NCBI GenBank assembly: GCA_015179125.1 | Contig: WHVA01000387.1 | Span: 47,466-111,465 of the forward strand | Direction of reading: 5' to 3' | DNA: 64,000 nucleotides | From: Gautieria morchelliformis | Lineage: Eukaryota > Basidiomycota > Agaricomycetes > Gomphales > Gomphaceae | In this document: positions 12,918 through 22,546 of the stretch, piece after piece | Layout: every line of letters begins with the position of its first letter | Position numbering within the stretch: the first letter of the stretch is position 1 | Notes under the pieces: model-generated | The model's input: the letters and a program-made list of their open reading frames with translations, nothing else | Told to the model about the DNA's origin: nothing | Databases searched by the model: none | Program-made: the position numbers and the translations under genes

Positions 12918-13407
12918 GTAGGTGTCAGGGGACACCCTGTTTTCCATTTCCATTTCCGACACCACACCCAGTTCCGACTCCATTTCCGACTCCGCTTCCG
13001 GTTCCGATTCCATCTCCGCATCCGCTTTCGGGAACGATTCCGCTTCTGGGAGAACTTCCACCAGTTCCGTTCGCCTTGCCAGTTCCACTCCAATTTCCGA
13101 CTTCCGCCCCGGAACAGTGTCGGAAATCAAGCGACTCGCATAATAGGTGGCATCAAGGGTCGATCAAGGGTCAGGGGGATGCAGGGTTGATGGCGGGTGC
13201 CAAGTGTTGTCCCTGGCTGCGCAGCGTAGTATAATACGGGCTCGCTGACATTGGGGGTCCTTAGACTTTTCTCTTTGGATTTCCCCTTGTCAGGTGAGAA
13301 CCCCCTCTCTTGTATGCTCTGTTTGTTTATACATACTTTGGATTTCCCCTTGTCAGTTGTGTGGTAGTGTGATCTCCACGACTAGCCAGGGTTGCCCTTA
13401 CAGTAGG
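12918..13407. mobile_element. Solo LTR, family S (480 bp), with 5-bp target duplication
   Basis: The LTR runs from TGTCAGGGGA at 12923 to GCCCTTACA ending at 13402. It begins TG and ends CA as retroviral LTRs do. It is flanked on both sides by GTAGG (12918-12922 and 13403-13407). A second copy with a different duplication is at 30057-30545, which confirms the boundaries. The 5' part (about 12940-13130) is an imperfect repeat of TTCCGA/TTCC units. A TATA-like AGTATAATACGG lies near 13230. No internal domain remains, so it is the product of LTR-LTR recombination. Confidence 0.92.
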
Positions 13408-13461
13408 TAAGGTAGAGGCAGCTAGGAACCGGCACCCCCTTATGTAAGCCAGCAGGCCCAT

Positions 13462-13683
13462 TTGAAGAAATCCTATAAGAAATTACTCAAGATAGATAAT
13501 TCATATATTTTGCCTAGAATCCAGCGTCATCAGCCTTACGGCTCCCTGCAGCAGCTTCCGATACCCAAGCAACCTTGGAATTCCATCTCCATGGATTTCA
13601 TTGAGCAGTTGCTGGTGTCTTCAGGATTTACTGCAGGCTATCATTTGTTGCAAAGGATTTATTCAATTTCTCAAAGTTGGTAG
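13462..13683 (+). pseudogene. Gypsy integrase fragment
   Basis: A 74-codon open segment contains PKQPWNSISMDFIEQL, the sequence that normally leads into the first catalytic Asp region of Ty3/gypsy integrase after the HHCC zinc finger. Before it comes a short Lys-rich stretch and after it random sequence. No reverse transcriptase, LTR or rest of the integrase is nearby, so this is an isolated relic. The equivalent position in the G1 element is interrupted by the solo LTR at 25097-25545. Confidence 0.8.
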
Positions 13684-13885
13684 AGGAGTTGTATTTACAA
13701 AGTTGGAGTGTCAAAAAAATTATACTTTTATTTCTATATAGTTTTGGAGCTATTTGGAGCAACTTTTGATTTGCCAAGTGCATAGATTTTGCATGTCACA
13801 TGACCCCATGTGACCTAGGCTAGCCTAAAAAATTTTTTTTTATATCTAAATATATTGCATTTCATTTGTATTTTTAAAACTAATT
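13684..13885. other. A/T-rich spacer before LINE-1
   Basis: About 200 bases of A/T-rich DNA with several homopolymer runs and no gene. It is the target DNA into which the adjacent LINE inserted: its right edge, 13886-13895, is one copy of the target duplication TTATTGTGAG. Confidence 0.6.
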
Positions 13886-14150
13886 TTATTGTGAGTTTTT
13901 TTTTTTTTTTTTTTTTGTATCCAATTTTACGTCTATTGGGGCATTGCCCTATGTTAGACGGTCAATACATGAGCTCAGACTAATTTTGGTTCCTTCCCCC
14001 CTTTCGCCCTCTATCTCTGCTTCTGCTCACTGGGTTGGACCCTGAGCATGTCCATGCTGGTGCGGGCGAGGTGATTGTTGCGCGAGTTGCAACGCGTTGT
14101 CATGGCGCTCCCTCCTCACTTCATCTCATCTTTCTGCCTCTCTGGGAGTA

Positions 14151-14961
14151 TCATGTCTCATAGGGTGCCTCGAATCGTTGTGTGTCGTGGATGTACTTAA
14201 ACAAGTGTTTCATCGCTCTGGGCTTCCCGAGGACCGTTTTTATTGATGCCGCTCCCCTGCGCAATCCTTTCTCCATCTCTCTTCTCTGTGTACTGTACGC
14301 AGGGCACCTGAATAGATAGTGGTGCACTGTTTCGTTGGCTCTCCTACAGGCCGGACATGTCGGCGAGGTCGCTTTGCCGATCTTATGCAGGTGTTTGTTG
14401 AGTCTGATGTGTCCCGTTCTCAATTGCACTAGCAGGCTGGCGTGCCGCCGTGGCATGTCTTTGGTGAGCTTGGCGAACGCTACGGATGGCATGGAGGGTC
14501 AATCTCATGTGAGGTTCGAGCGCGTGGGGACTTGCAAAAATTTCTCTGGCTCTCTGTTTGATCTCCTTCTGGTGTCGCTGGATCTCGGCCGTCTTGCTGA
14601 CAGGCAGCACTCCCCTACATTCGATTGGGATGAACCTCTCCTCGCTAGATTCTCCTCTCGCAGCTCTCTTTGCCTCCTCGTCTGCTCGCTCGTTGCCTGT
14701 TACGCCCTCGTGTCCCAGAACCCACCTCATCAGTATGGTCGTCCCTGGTTGCTGCTGTGCGACTCCTTCGATCTGTCTGTGAAGGGCGTTGATTAGATAC
14801 TGTCCTGGGGTCGATTTCTCCTTTCTCGTGGTGAGGATTGCCGCCTGGTTGTCCGTAGCGATGACATATTTTCGTCCCCTTTCCGTGTTGAGTAGCTTGG
14901 TGCCCATCGTGGCTCCCACTAGTTCGGCCTCGAAGACCGTGTGCTCCTGGTCTGTCCCCAT
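14151..14961 (-). pseudogene. LINE-1 ORF2 C-terminus: RNase H and zinc motif, broken
   Basis: This continues ORF2 in the same frame after a TGA at 14967-14965, so one nonsense codon separates it from the reverse transcriptase. RNase H signatures follow the stop: VFEAELVGA, ATDNQAA and LGHEGVTGNERADE. Their partner IYSDGSSIEGGVGAAAV lies just before it. Near 14490 the frame shifts by one base. The rest (14492-14151) reads CPACRRANETVHHYLFRC, the cysteine-histidine motif found at the C-terminus of such ORF2 proteins. Both lesions look secondary, because the family signature continues across each. Confidence 0.88.
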
Positions 14962-14967
14962 GTACAG

Positions 14968-17900
14968 TCAGACTACTGTGACCTCTCTTCCTCCTCTGTA
15001 CAGTACCGCCGCCGCTCCTACTCCACCCTCTATGCTCGAGCCGTCTGAGTATATCATGACATCTGCTGACTCCGTTCCTATCTCCTCAATCGCCTGGTCT
15101 TTGTTGCGCGCAATTCGGGTCTTGAACGCCGGGGACCATTTGGGGCCATAAACAACGGTGTGTACTTTTTCCATTCTGTGAGGCTGAATTCCAGTGGCAT
15201 GTAGGATTTCGTGGAGGGGTGTCCTGTGCCTCTTGATGTATCGTTCGGCCGCTTTGCGGACTCTCGTTGCGAGTGGATGGGTGTCGGGTAGGCAGGCCAG
15301 CCGTATCGCTGCTCTGTGGATCATTTTTGCGACTAGCAGTGGGAACGGCAGTAGGTTGGCGTGTGCGTCGAGGGTGTCAGTAGCCGTTGTCCTCATGGCT
15401 CCTGTTATGGTGAGTGCCGCTTGCCGTTGGACTCGTGCTAACTTGTTGATATGCCCCTTGGTCCCCTTGGTGCGCTCAGATTCTAGGATAAGGAAGACGT
15501 CAGCTGCGTAAAGCATTCGAGGGATTGCAACCGCTAAGTAGTATTTTCGCATGTGCTTAGCTGTAGCCCCTCTCGTCTGCTTTGTCATTCTCTTGTACTG
15601 GTTGATGTACGCGTCGCCTTTTTTGAGCGCGTGGTGCACCTGTTGTTTGAATCGCAGCTCTTGATCCATGACGACGCCGAGGAACTTGTGTGTCTCTGTG
15701 GGTTTGACGACGTGCTGGCCTATTCTGATGGAGGGTCTCGTTGCTGGTCTAGTCTTTCTGGGTCTTGTGGGGTCTTTTTCCCGTCGCCTGGTAAGTCCCA
15801 TTAGGCCGAACTTCTCTACTGCGAAGCTGCAGTCGTGGTCTTGGGCCCAGCTCAGTGCGCCTTCCGGTCTTGCCATGATGTCGGTCAGTTTGTCGAAGGC
15901 CTCTGCTAGGTCAGCTCCTACTGCGGTGATGGTGGTGTCGTCGATGAACCCGACGCAGTCTTCCCCTCTCTCACGCTGTACGATCTCTATGAGGTCACTG
16001 TTGTAAAACTGGTAGGCTATGGCCGAGAGGGGGCACCCTTGGTCCATGCCCCATGCTATCAGCCTTGGCTCTGTAGCGTAATCGTCAAAACTCAGCGTGG
16101 TGAGTCTTCCTTCCACTTTTCTGCGAATCCATCTAGTGTACTCGGCTGGTATCCCTCTCCGACGCATGTTGTGGATCAATCGGTCAAGCACTATGCTGGG
16201 GAAAGCTCCCTTGATGTCCAAGTACAGCACCCCCAGCACTTTGCCTCGCCGCCACGCTTCTTTAGCGGCTCCCACTACATAGTGTAGAGCGTCAGTTGTT
16301 GTGCGTCCCGGTCTGCACCCGTAGTGGTTATCTGGCAACAGGAAATGTTTCTCCGCCATTTTCACTAGGTCTTCGGCGACGCAAGCTGAGAGGACTTTCC
16401 CTAGCGTGTCCAGCAGTGCGATAGGTCGGTATGCTCCAGGTATCGTGTAGTCGGCCTTTCCCGGCTTGCGCAGGACCCTTGTAATAGAGTCTTTCCATTC
16501 GGCCGGGTATGTCTCGAGGCTGAAGGTTGCTCTAAATAAGGGTCCTATATATGGGAGAAGCACGTCAATGGTTTGTTTTAGCACGATGTTTGGGATACCG
16601 TTTGCCCTGGCAACTTTGAAGGGGTTCAGTTTATCGACCGCTCTTCTTATCTGCTCGTCGCTTATCGGTTGGAAGTCGAATGCTGGTTCGGGGTACGTGT
16701 GGTTCGTTTGGGTGGTCCCGCTGTTCGTGCTTATCTGTGGAAAGAAAGTCTCGAACAGTACATCTGCTTTTGCCTCGTTTGTGTCCGCTAGCCATGTCGA
16801 GCCATCCTGTTGAGCACTTTGCAGTGTGGGGATCCTTGCACTCCCGCCATCTGACGCTTCAGCTGTCGCGTACTTGTGAGCTGTCCAGACAGTTTTCTGG
16901 TCGATGCCATCCAGAAAGTCGTTCCAGTGATCCCGCTTTGATTTCTTGATCGCGCTTGTGTAGTCGTTCCTAGCCCTCTTGTACGTCTCGTGTGCGTCGT
17001 CAGCTGGATCGCTGCGCCTTGCGTAAGCCCTTCTTCCCAGCTTCCTGGTTTCCGCCCTGATCTGTGTCAACTCCAAAGACCACCATGTCTTCATGTACGG
17101 TGAGGGCTTGCTGACGGGGACCACCTCTTTCACCGTGTCCGCTATGGCGTTTGTCAGTGCTGAGAGGTTGGTGGTGAATTGGTCTGTGTTGATTGGTACT
17201 GGGCCGCTAATGGCGGCTTGGATCCGCTGTTCGAGCTCCTTTCTGAAGATCTTCCAATCGACCTGGCGGAAGTTTGCCTTTGGCGAGTGTGTGCTGGTGT
17301 GCTTGGAGAGGTCGATGGTGGTGTCGATCGGGAAGTGATCACTCTTCGCTGGCTGGTCCTCTGGCTTGGTTTTGCAGCTGACTAGTATATCTAACAGCTC
17401 GGCGGACATGAAGACGTTGTCTGTCCGGGTGAGGTTGCCCGTCGACATTGCCTTGAGCGTGGGTACGTTTTCCGGCAGGGCCATCTGCAAGTCGAGTTCG
17501 GTGATTGTGCCCAGCAGTGTCTGTGCCGCGTCGAGGTTGGAGCGGGTGAAAAGGTGGGAATTTCGCTCTTCATCCCACAAGGGATGGTGTCTGTTAAAGT
17601 CTCCGACCCATATGGTGCCTATAATTCCCTCCTCCTGCTCTTGTCCGGTCCTTTCCCTCTCTCTCACGTGTTTCTGTATGTCTCGGATGCTGTTAGAGTG
17701 TGTACAATCACAGTATAAATTATATATGAGTACGTCACCCGTCGTTGTTTTCAGTTTTATCGCGGTTATATTGGGCGTGCCCACATCTACTTCCTCCCAG
17801 GCGTTGGTGATTATTTTCTTGCTAACGAGGATCATGGACCTCATTGTCTCCCCATTACCTCCATAGTGTGTTTTTGGATAGACTGAGTACCAATGTGGCG

Positions 17901-18066
17901 TGGCCCTGGCGTTTCCGAGGAAAACAATGTATGGTTCTTGTATTGCTAGTATATCGAAGTGTTCGGGTGTGCACTTAGCTAGGAGGTCCGAGACTGCAGT
18001 GAGTGATTTATTGGTGTTCTGTTGTCTGATCTTTAGGTGTCTCGTGTTGTATTGGTCGTTACTCAT
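14968..18066 (-). CDS. LINE-1 ORF2: endonuclease and reverse transcriptase
   Basis: A 1032-codon open frame encoding the catalytic polyprotein of the LINE. An apurinic-type endonuclease occupies about residues 1-250, with LAIQEPYI, GDFNRHHPLWDEERN near 154 and SDHFPI near 243. The reverse transcriptase follows at about 470-760: LRKPGKADYTIPGAYRPIAL, LYLDIKGAFPSI (catalytic Asp), GMDQGCPLS and the active-site FIDD near 707-710. The catalytic residues I could check are intact. The frame ends at the TGA inside RNase H, so the protein lacks its last domains. Its ATG overlaps the ORF1 stop by four bases (ATGA), which suggests translation by termination-reinitiation. Confidence 0.92.
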   Translation of the reverse strand: MSNDQYNTRHLKIRQQNTNKSLTAVSDLLAKCTPEHFDILAIQEPYIVFLGNARATPHWYSVYPKTHYGGNGETMRSMILVSKKIITNAWEEVDVGTPNITAIKLKTTTGDVLIYNLYCDCTHSNSIRDIQKHVRERERTGQEQEEGIIGTIWVGDFNRHHPLWDEERNSHLFTRSNLDAAQTLLGTITELDLQMALPENVPTLKAMSTGNLTRTDNVFMSAELLDILVSCKTKPEDQPAKSDHFPIDTTIDLSKHTSTHSPKANFRQVDWKIFRKELEQRIQAAISGPVPINTDQFTTNLSALTNAIADTVKEVVPVSKPSPYMKTWWSLELTQIRAETRKLGRRAYARRSDPADDAHETYKRARNDYTSAIKKSKRDHWNDFLDGIDQKTVWTAHKYATAEASDGGSARIPTLQSAQQDGSTWLADTNEAKADVLFETFFPQISTNSGTTQTNHTYPEPAFDFQPISDEQIRRAVDKLNPFKVARANGIPNIVLKQTIDVLLPYIGPLFRATFSLETYPAEWKDSITRVLRKPGKADYTIPGAYRPIALLDTLGKVLSACVAEDLVKMAEKHFLLPDNHYGCRPGRTTTDALHYVVGAAKEAWRRGKVLGVLYLDIKGAFPSIVLDRLIHNMRRRGIPAEYTRWIRRKVEGRLTTLSFDDYATEPRLIAWGMDQGCPLSAIAYQFYNSDLIEIVQRERGEDCVGFIDDTTITAVGADLAEAFDKLTDIMARPEGALSWAQDHDCSFAVEKFGLMGLTRRREKDPTRPRKTRPATRPSIRIGQHVVKPTETHKFLGVVMDQELRFKQQVHHALKKGDAYINQYKRMTKQTRGATAKHMRKYYLAVAIPRMLYAADVFLILESERTKGTKGHINKLARVQRQAALTITGAMRTTATDTLDAHANLLPFPLLVAKMIHRAAIRLACLPDTHPLATRVRKAAERYIKRHRTPLHEILHATGIQPHRMEKVHTVVYGPKWSPAFKTRIARNKDQAIEEIGTESADVMIYSDGSSIEGGVGAAAVLYRGGREVTVV

Positions 18067-19742
18067 TGGTGGTGTGGGTCGTCTTGGTCTGCTCTCTGGT
18101 GGCGTGTGTTCTGGTTGCCATTAATGTTGTATTCGTCAAGTCTCGTTTGTCTTGGCAGTATGTTTGTCCATCCTTGGTCGTTGTGTCCTAGTGGTGGGTT
18201 GCCTCCTCGGTGCGTGTCTCGGTAGTTGTCTCTGTTTTCCCTGTTGAATGGTCTCTCGTTAGTAAGGTGTGGATATGTATTGTTTCTGGCACCCATTCTT
18301 GCGAGCATTTCACTCGCGTCTGTCACATCTCCCACGCATCCCTGTTGTTCCCATGTCCATGGGTTGTCACTGGGGAAATACTTGTAGGTGTGTTCGGGAT
18401 CTGCTCTTTCTACCGCGGCGCAGGCTGCCGCGAAGCTTGGGCATGTTCTGTCCCAGGAGGCGTGCCCTGTCACGTTGCAGTTAACGCATCTGAATTGGTC
18501 GGGGTCGGTCTCCTTGCAGTCTGCTGTTCTGTGGTCTTTCGCGCATGTGCTGCATCTGTTTGGCTCATTGCACTCTGCGGCCATGTGTCGGGCGTTGTGC
18601 TTTTGACATTTGAGGCATCGTCGTGGCTCGCGCTTCATTCTCCTGGCCCACGCTCTTTTGCCTGCAATTATGAGCCCCTCTCTGATGCTTTGGTTTGCGG
18701 CTTTGACCGTTGTGAACTTGGCGATTATATGTGCTGTTCTCTGGCCCTCCGTTCGGCGTTGGATTGGCTTTATCCATCGGGTGGATATCAGGGTGTCGGG
18801 CGGGAGTCTCGAGTCTCGTTCGATCCTTTTGATTTCTGCTAACGCTTCTGGTGAGTGGCTGATCGGCACATATTCAACTATGACCGATACTGCTCTATCC
18901 TTAATTATAGCAGTCCCGCTGAATTTTTCCAGGAATGTTTTCCTGTGGGCTTGTATCCACCTGGCCGCCGCTACATCGTTTAGCTCGAAGACAATGCCGC
19001 CGTTGGTCAGCTTTTTGGCCCCCAGGAACTGGATCTCAGACTCGCTGCGCGGTTCTTCGATCTGCGCGATCGCCTCATTTGCCTTGGCCACCAGTTCTTG
19101 TTCTGTAAGTTCGCTTAGGGTGTTGCGTGCCGCTTCCGGGTCCCTGTCTATTAGTACCTGCCTCTCCTTGGCCTTGGCTTTCGCTAGGTTGTTTGGGTGA
19201 GAGAATGGTACGTTGCCCTTGAGCGCTGCTGCGTATGTGGTGGCTACCGCGTCTCCTCCCGTTTCCTCTCCCGTGCGTACCTGTCTGCTATACGAGTCCT
19301 CCACCTGCTGGTGGGCTTCCTCCGCAGTGGCTTTAGCTACTTCCATCGTGCTTTTGATTACTTCCAGCGCCGTGTCTATTTTGTTGAAAGCCAGGTCCAG
19401 CTGGTTCTTGATGTGTTGCAGAACAGCGCTGCTGGCGCTCTTTGTCGCTTCTTCCAGCATGAGGATAGCGACTGATCTAATCCCCTCCTGCAGCGGTTTT
19501 CCTGACGTACTGTGAGCTAGGGATAGCAGAATGTAACTCAGCTGCTCTATTGTCGCCGCGTCATCCTTCGCTATGAAGCCGTTTCGGTCTAGGAAGTGCC
19601 TGGCCTGGTCTCTGCCACGAACACTTGCTCCAGGTTCTGCCAGGAGGTCTGATCTGGTCCTGGTGTTCGCCTGGTGGCTGCTGGTTCGCGTTCTGGGTTG
19701 TGACGTGGCGGGTGGGGGGGGGGGGTCTGTACTCGGCGGCAT
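18063..19742 (-). CDS. LINE-1 ORF1: Gag-like RNA-binding protein
   Basis: An open frame of 559 codons upstream of ORF2 on the same strand. The N-terminal region is Pro/Thr-rich, followed by a helical, charged middle part likely to multimerise. The C-terminal half carries three zinc knuckles in a row: CLKCQKHNARHMAAEC, CSTCAKDHRTADC and CVNCNVTGHASWDRTC. This is the usual make-up of the nucleic-acid-binding ORF1 protein of I/Tad1-type LINEs, which packages the element RNA. The frame is intact. ATG at 19742 is the first in frame and leaves about 147 bases of 5' leader. Confidence 0.9.
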   Translation of the reverse strand: MPPSTDPPPPPATSQPRTRTSSHQANTRTRSDLLAEPGASVRGRDQARHFLDRNGFIAKDDAATIEQLSYILLSLAHSTSGKPLQEGIRSVAILMLEEATKSASSAVLQHIKNQLDLAFNKIDTALEVIKSTMEVAKATAEEAHQQVEDSYSRQVRTGEETGGDAVATTYAAALKGNVPFSHPNNLAKAKAKERQVLIDRDPEAARNTLSELTEQELVAKANEAIAQIEEPRSESEIQFLGAKKLTNGGIVFELNDVAAARWIQAHRKTFLEKFSGTAIIKDRAVSVIVEYVPISHSPEALAEIKRIERDSRLPPDTLISTRWIKPIQRRTEGQRTAHIIAKFTTVKAANQSIREGLIIAGKRAWARRMKREPRRCLKCQKHNARHMAAECNEPNRCSTCAKDHRTADCKETDPDQFRCVNCNVTGHASWDRTCPSFAAACAAVERADPEHTYKYFPSDNPWTWEQQGCVGDVTDASEMLARMGARNNTYPHLTNERPFNRENRDNYRDTHRGGNPPLGHNDQGWTNILPRQTRLDEYNINGNQNTRHQRADQDDPHHQ

Positions 19743-19901
19743 GTGCTTTTTGCTCGGCTTCTTTTTTGTAGAAGCGTGGATGCCGTCGCCGCTGTGCTGC
19801 TACGAGGCTTCCTGGAGGTGTGGGTTGGGTGTGTGTGGAGGAAATTGGTTTTTGGGTTTTTGGATGTGGTGGTTAGCGTGAGAAAGCTCTTATTGTGAGT
19901 T

Positions 19902-21285
19902 AAATTTCATAGCAGTATTGGGGAGCTGCCCACCAAAAGGTGTTGATTGGTTCCCAAGCTGTCTGGGATAACCAGTGGTACCACATGCACCACATCCTTC
20001 CAAGCACTACACTGCCGTTTGAAATTGAGGTTTTCATGGCCTGTTACTGAGTGTCTTTGGAGGAGTCAACACCAGTCTGTAGGAGCCGTGTGTCGAACCT
20101 CTCAGTAAGGTTTGTAATAAAGTTATCTGGGCCTTTTCAAACGCACTGCCTTTTTTAAACCTGTTCCACACATGTTGTAGCTACATACAAGCTAAGGTTG
20201 CATTGTGGTATCGTATGCCACATGTCAACCTTTGGAGAATGTTGACCGCAGCAGTTGAGTCTGTCACAACCATGAGCTTACACATCTTGTGGGAGGGGAT
20301 TTGCTAGCTGGTATATAGCTTCGCAGAGTGTTCAGATTAGGGAATTAGAAAAAATGTAACCAAGCTACTCTGGGAGCTTTTCTAGAGCCACTGTATCAGT
20401 TAAACCACTGGACTAAATAATGCAGTTCAAAGGCCTGTATTGCGCTGTAGATATACATTTGCTGGTGAGCCTGGCTGTCGAGGGCATCTGCTGCTGCTGC
20501 AGCATATTGTGCATGAGGGTAGAGTTAAACATAGAAAAGGATGACACCAACTCGTTTGCGCACTCGCATGTGGCTCAGGCTGTTGTGTCCAATGGGCTGT
20601 GGTGTGCAAGCGGGGGTGATGGGAATGGGTATTCGAGGCTGGCTGAGGTGAGGACATTCCAGAAGTGGATGTTCAGGTGGTGAGGGACTATAGCTGGAGG
20701 GCATCTCTATAAGATCAGAAACGGGCAAACTAGACATAAATTGCTTCACTTAGCGATTCAAGCAGGCATGAGGGTGTATCATAGAAGATGGTGCTTCATC
20801 TATTGGAGATGGCGGAGGTGACAGGGTGAGGGAGGGACATGGATAAGGCATAGAATGATGAGGCCGCTTTCCCTTGATTGTGTATGAGTGCAGAAGAGTT
20901 GGAAAAAGGATGTCTACGAAGCAGCTGAACTGCAGAATTGTTGTTATGGATCCCCACTCAACCATGCATGTGCACTCCGAGCCCACCAGTACCAAACGTG
21001 ACATTTGGTACTGGTGAGTTCGGAGTGCTCATCGCCTAGGTAGTGTATTAGGTGGGCAGGAGACCAATCAACATGTGTATTTATATAATGTGCCCATGTA
21101 ACTCACGTGACTCTTGAACATTGGTGACAACAGTATCGGTAGATGTGAGATACTCAGTACTATAGTGTCACAAAGGCAGGGAAAAGCTGGTGGGAAAATG
21201 TACCATGTCTCAAAGTCCCAGCTTGCAGATGGCTAGTAAAGATGGCAGAAGAATGTGCCACAGATGTGTTCACAAGACTTCCATG
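19902..21285. other. Spacer between LINE-1 and G1, with one hairpin
   Basis: About 1.4 kb without a supported gene. Short open frames on both strands (for example 20750-21004 minus) have no recognisable domains. The notable feature is a near-perfect inverted repeat, 20972-20996 against 21004-21028, with 23 of 25 positions paired and a 7-base loop. Its inner stem is ACCAGTACCAAA / TTTGGTACTGGT. Its role is unknown. Confidence 0.5.
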
Positions 21286-21290
21286 CACAG

Positions 21291-22277
21291 TGTCAATATT
21301 GGATTTTAGGCATTAATATCATGTATTAGTGAACACAGCAAATGCCCAAATGGCTTGTGCAATGAAGTGTGTAGTTTGGCGAATAAGGTGAAGCCAATAA
21401 ATGTTTAGAAGGTAAGAGGGCTACCCAAATGGAGCTCACCCTATCTACAGTTGTAGCGAAATAGCCCGTGATACTTGAGGATGTAACGTACAAGGTCTCA
21501 TGGAAAGGTTGTCTAGTAGTAACAATCCTTTCGCTGGTGAAGGTGCTCCTTTGGAGCCCTTCGCCGACAGCACTGATAATGGTATAAAGACTAAAGTAGT
21601 GAAGGTGAAGTACAAAAACTCACCAGTGGTGCTCAAGTCCTCCTCTGGTCTAAGATAGTAGTCTATAGAAGAGGGCTCAAGACAATAGTCACAGTGAGGT
21701 CAAGTTTTGCACAAGATAGACATATGATAATTGAACTGCAGAATATACATGCGAATGTAAACTACTTATACCAAATGCTCATATGATATCAGCGAATAGG
21801 AAAGAGGCCGTCATGAGTCAGGGTTGGATAGGGGTGCGCAGTCAAGATACAAATAGATGAAACACATGTACAATGGAGGAAAGGAGGAGTGTGAACATGA
21901 AACAATGGGGGGAGAGAGGACAAAGGTACCCATGTAATAAAACACACCTTGAGACTTGCATACATGTTACCCTGAATGGACTCTTGGTCTGCTGGGTTGA
22001 TCCCACACAATCTACGGGTAGGATGTCCCACGAATGCATTCCGGCCATAAGAACACCCAAAGGGGGTTGAGTTGGGAAGATGATGGGGCCAGTGATGAAC
22101 CATCACGCCAGGTAAAGGATGTTGATCGTGTTTGATGGCATGCCTACTCGTGAATGATGTGAGTAGTGAATGGTCATTCGGCGAATTCGGTGAAGAGCAA
22201 ATGGAGCGAACATAGAGGTGGAGTGATGAAAGGGAAAATGGAGATAGCTTGATACAAGAAATAAATGAGTCATGACA
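21291..22277 (-). repeat. G1 3' LTR (987 bp)
   Basis: In element orientation it starts TGTCATGACTCA at 22277 and ends at 21291 with CCAATATTGACA. It matches the 5' LTR at 41031-41955 closely, with a 62-bp extra segment around 21541-21602 that includes CTCCTTTGGAGCCC. A diverged solo copy of the same LTR is at 31930-33500. The polypurine tract abuts it at 22278. Confidence 0.9.
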
Positions 22278-22333
22278 GTATCCCCCTCCTGGCTTCAGAG
22301 TCCAATGACATAGTGTTCTGGTGTGGGGGGAAA

Positions 22334-22471
22334 GGCGTAAGGACATAATGGGTCCCCTGATGAGATCTCTGAGGCCTGGGCCCTATCTCGCTGTGTGGTG
22401 CATGCACGGCTCTGCGAGATAGGGCCCAGGCCTCAGAGATCTCATCGGGGTACCCATTACAGCCTTACGCC
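22334..22471. repeat. Large inverted repeat (58-bp arms, 22-base loop)
   Basis: Arms 22334-22391 and 22414-22471 are reverse complements. The inner 33 bases (22359-22391 against 22414-22446) are perfect, and about five mismatches lie in the outer 25. The spacer is 22392-22413. It sits between the G1 3' LTR and the start of the antisense zinc-cluster gene, so its transcript from either strand would fold into a long hairpin. It could be a small fold-back element, a terminator or a source of small RNA; no target duplication was found. Confidence 0.8.
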
Positions 22472-22546
22472 ATGCACGGCTCCACCCTCTGCTTAAAAGG
22501 CCATGCAATGTGGTGCTATGGGGTCATCTCAATCATTCGACTCCTA

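Larger units (their letters stand above)
13896..19889 (-). mobile_element. LINE-1: full-length Tad1/I-like non-LTR retrotransposon
   Basis: A complete non-LTR retrotransposon in minus orientation. Its 3' end is a run of 21 T on the plus strand (13896-13916), which is the poly(A) tail of the element. Its 5' end is at 19889. The 10-bp direct repeat TTATTGTGAG occurs at 13886-13895 and 19890-19899, immediately outside both ends, as expected for target-primed insertion. Inside, in order, are ORF1 with zinc knuckles, ORF2 with endonuclease and reverse transcriptase, RNase H and a C-terminal zinc motif. This order fits the Tad1/I group of LINEs with an RNase H. One nonsense codon and one frameshift in the RNase H part probably make this copy non-autonomous. 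Confidence 0.93.

Noticed and set aside
12734-13130. Arg/Trp-rich and Ser/Glu-rich frames at the family-S LTR
   Set aside because: They are translations of the TTCC/TTCCGA repeat tract and have no coding meaning.
16466-16949. Plus-strand open frames across LINE-1
   Set aside because: They are mirror frames of the strongly coding minus-strand ORF2 and have no similarity of their own.
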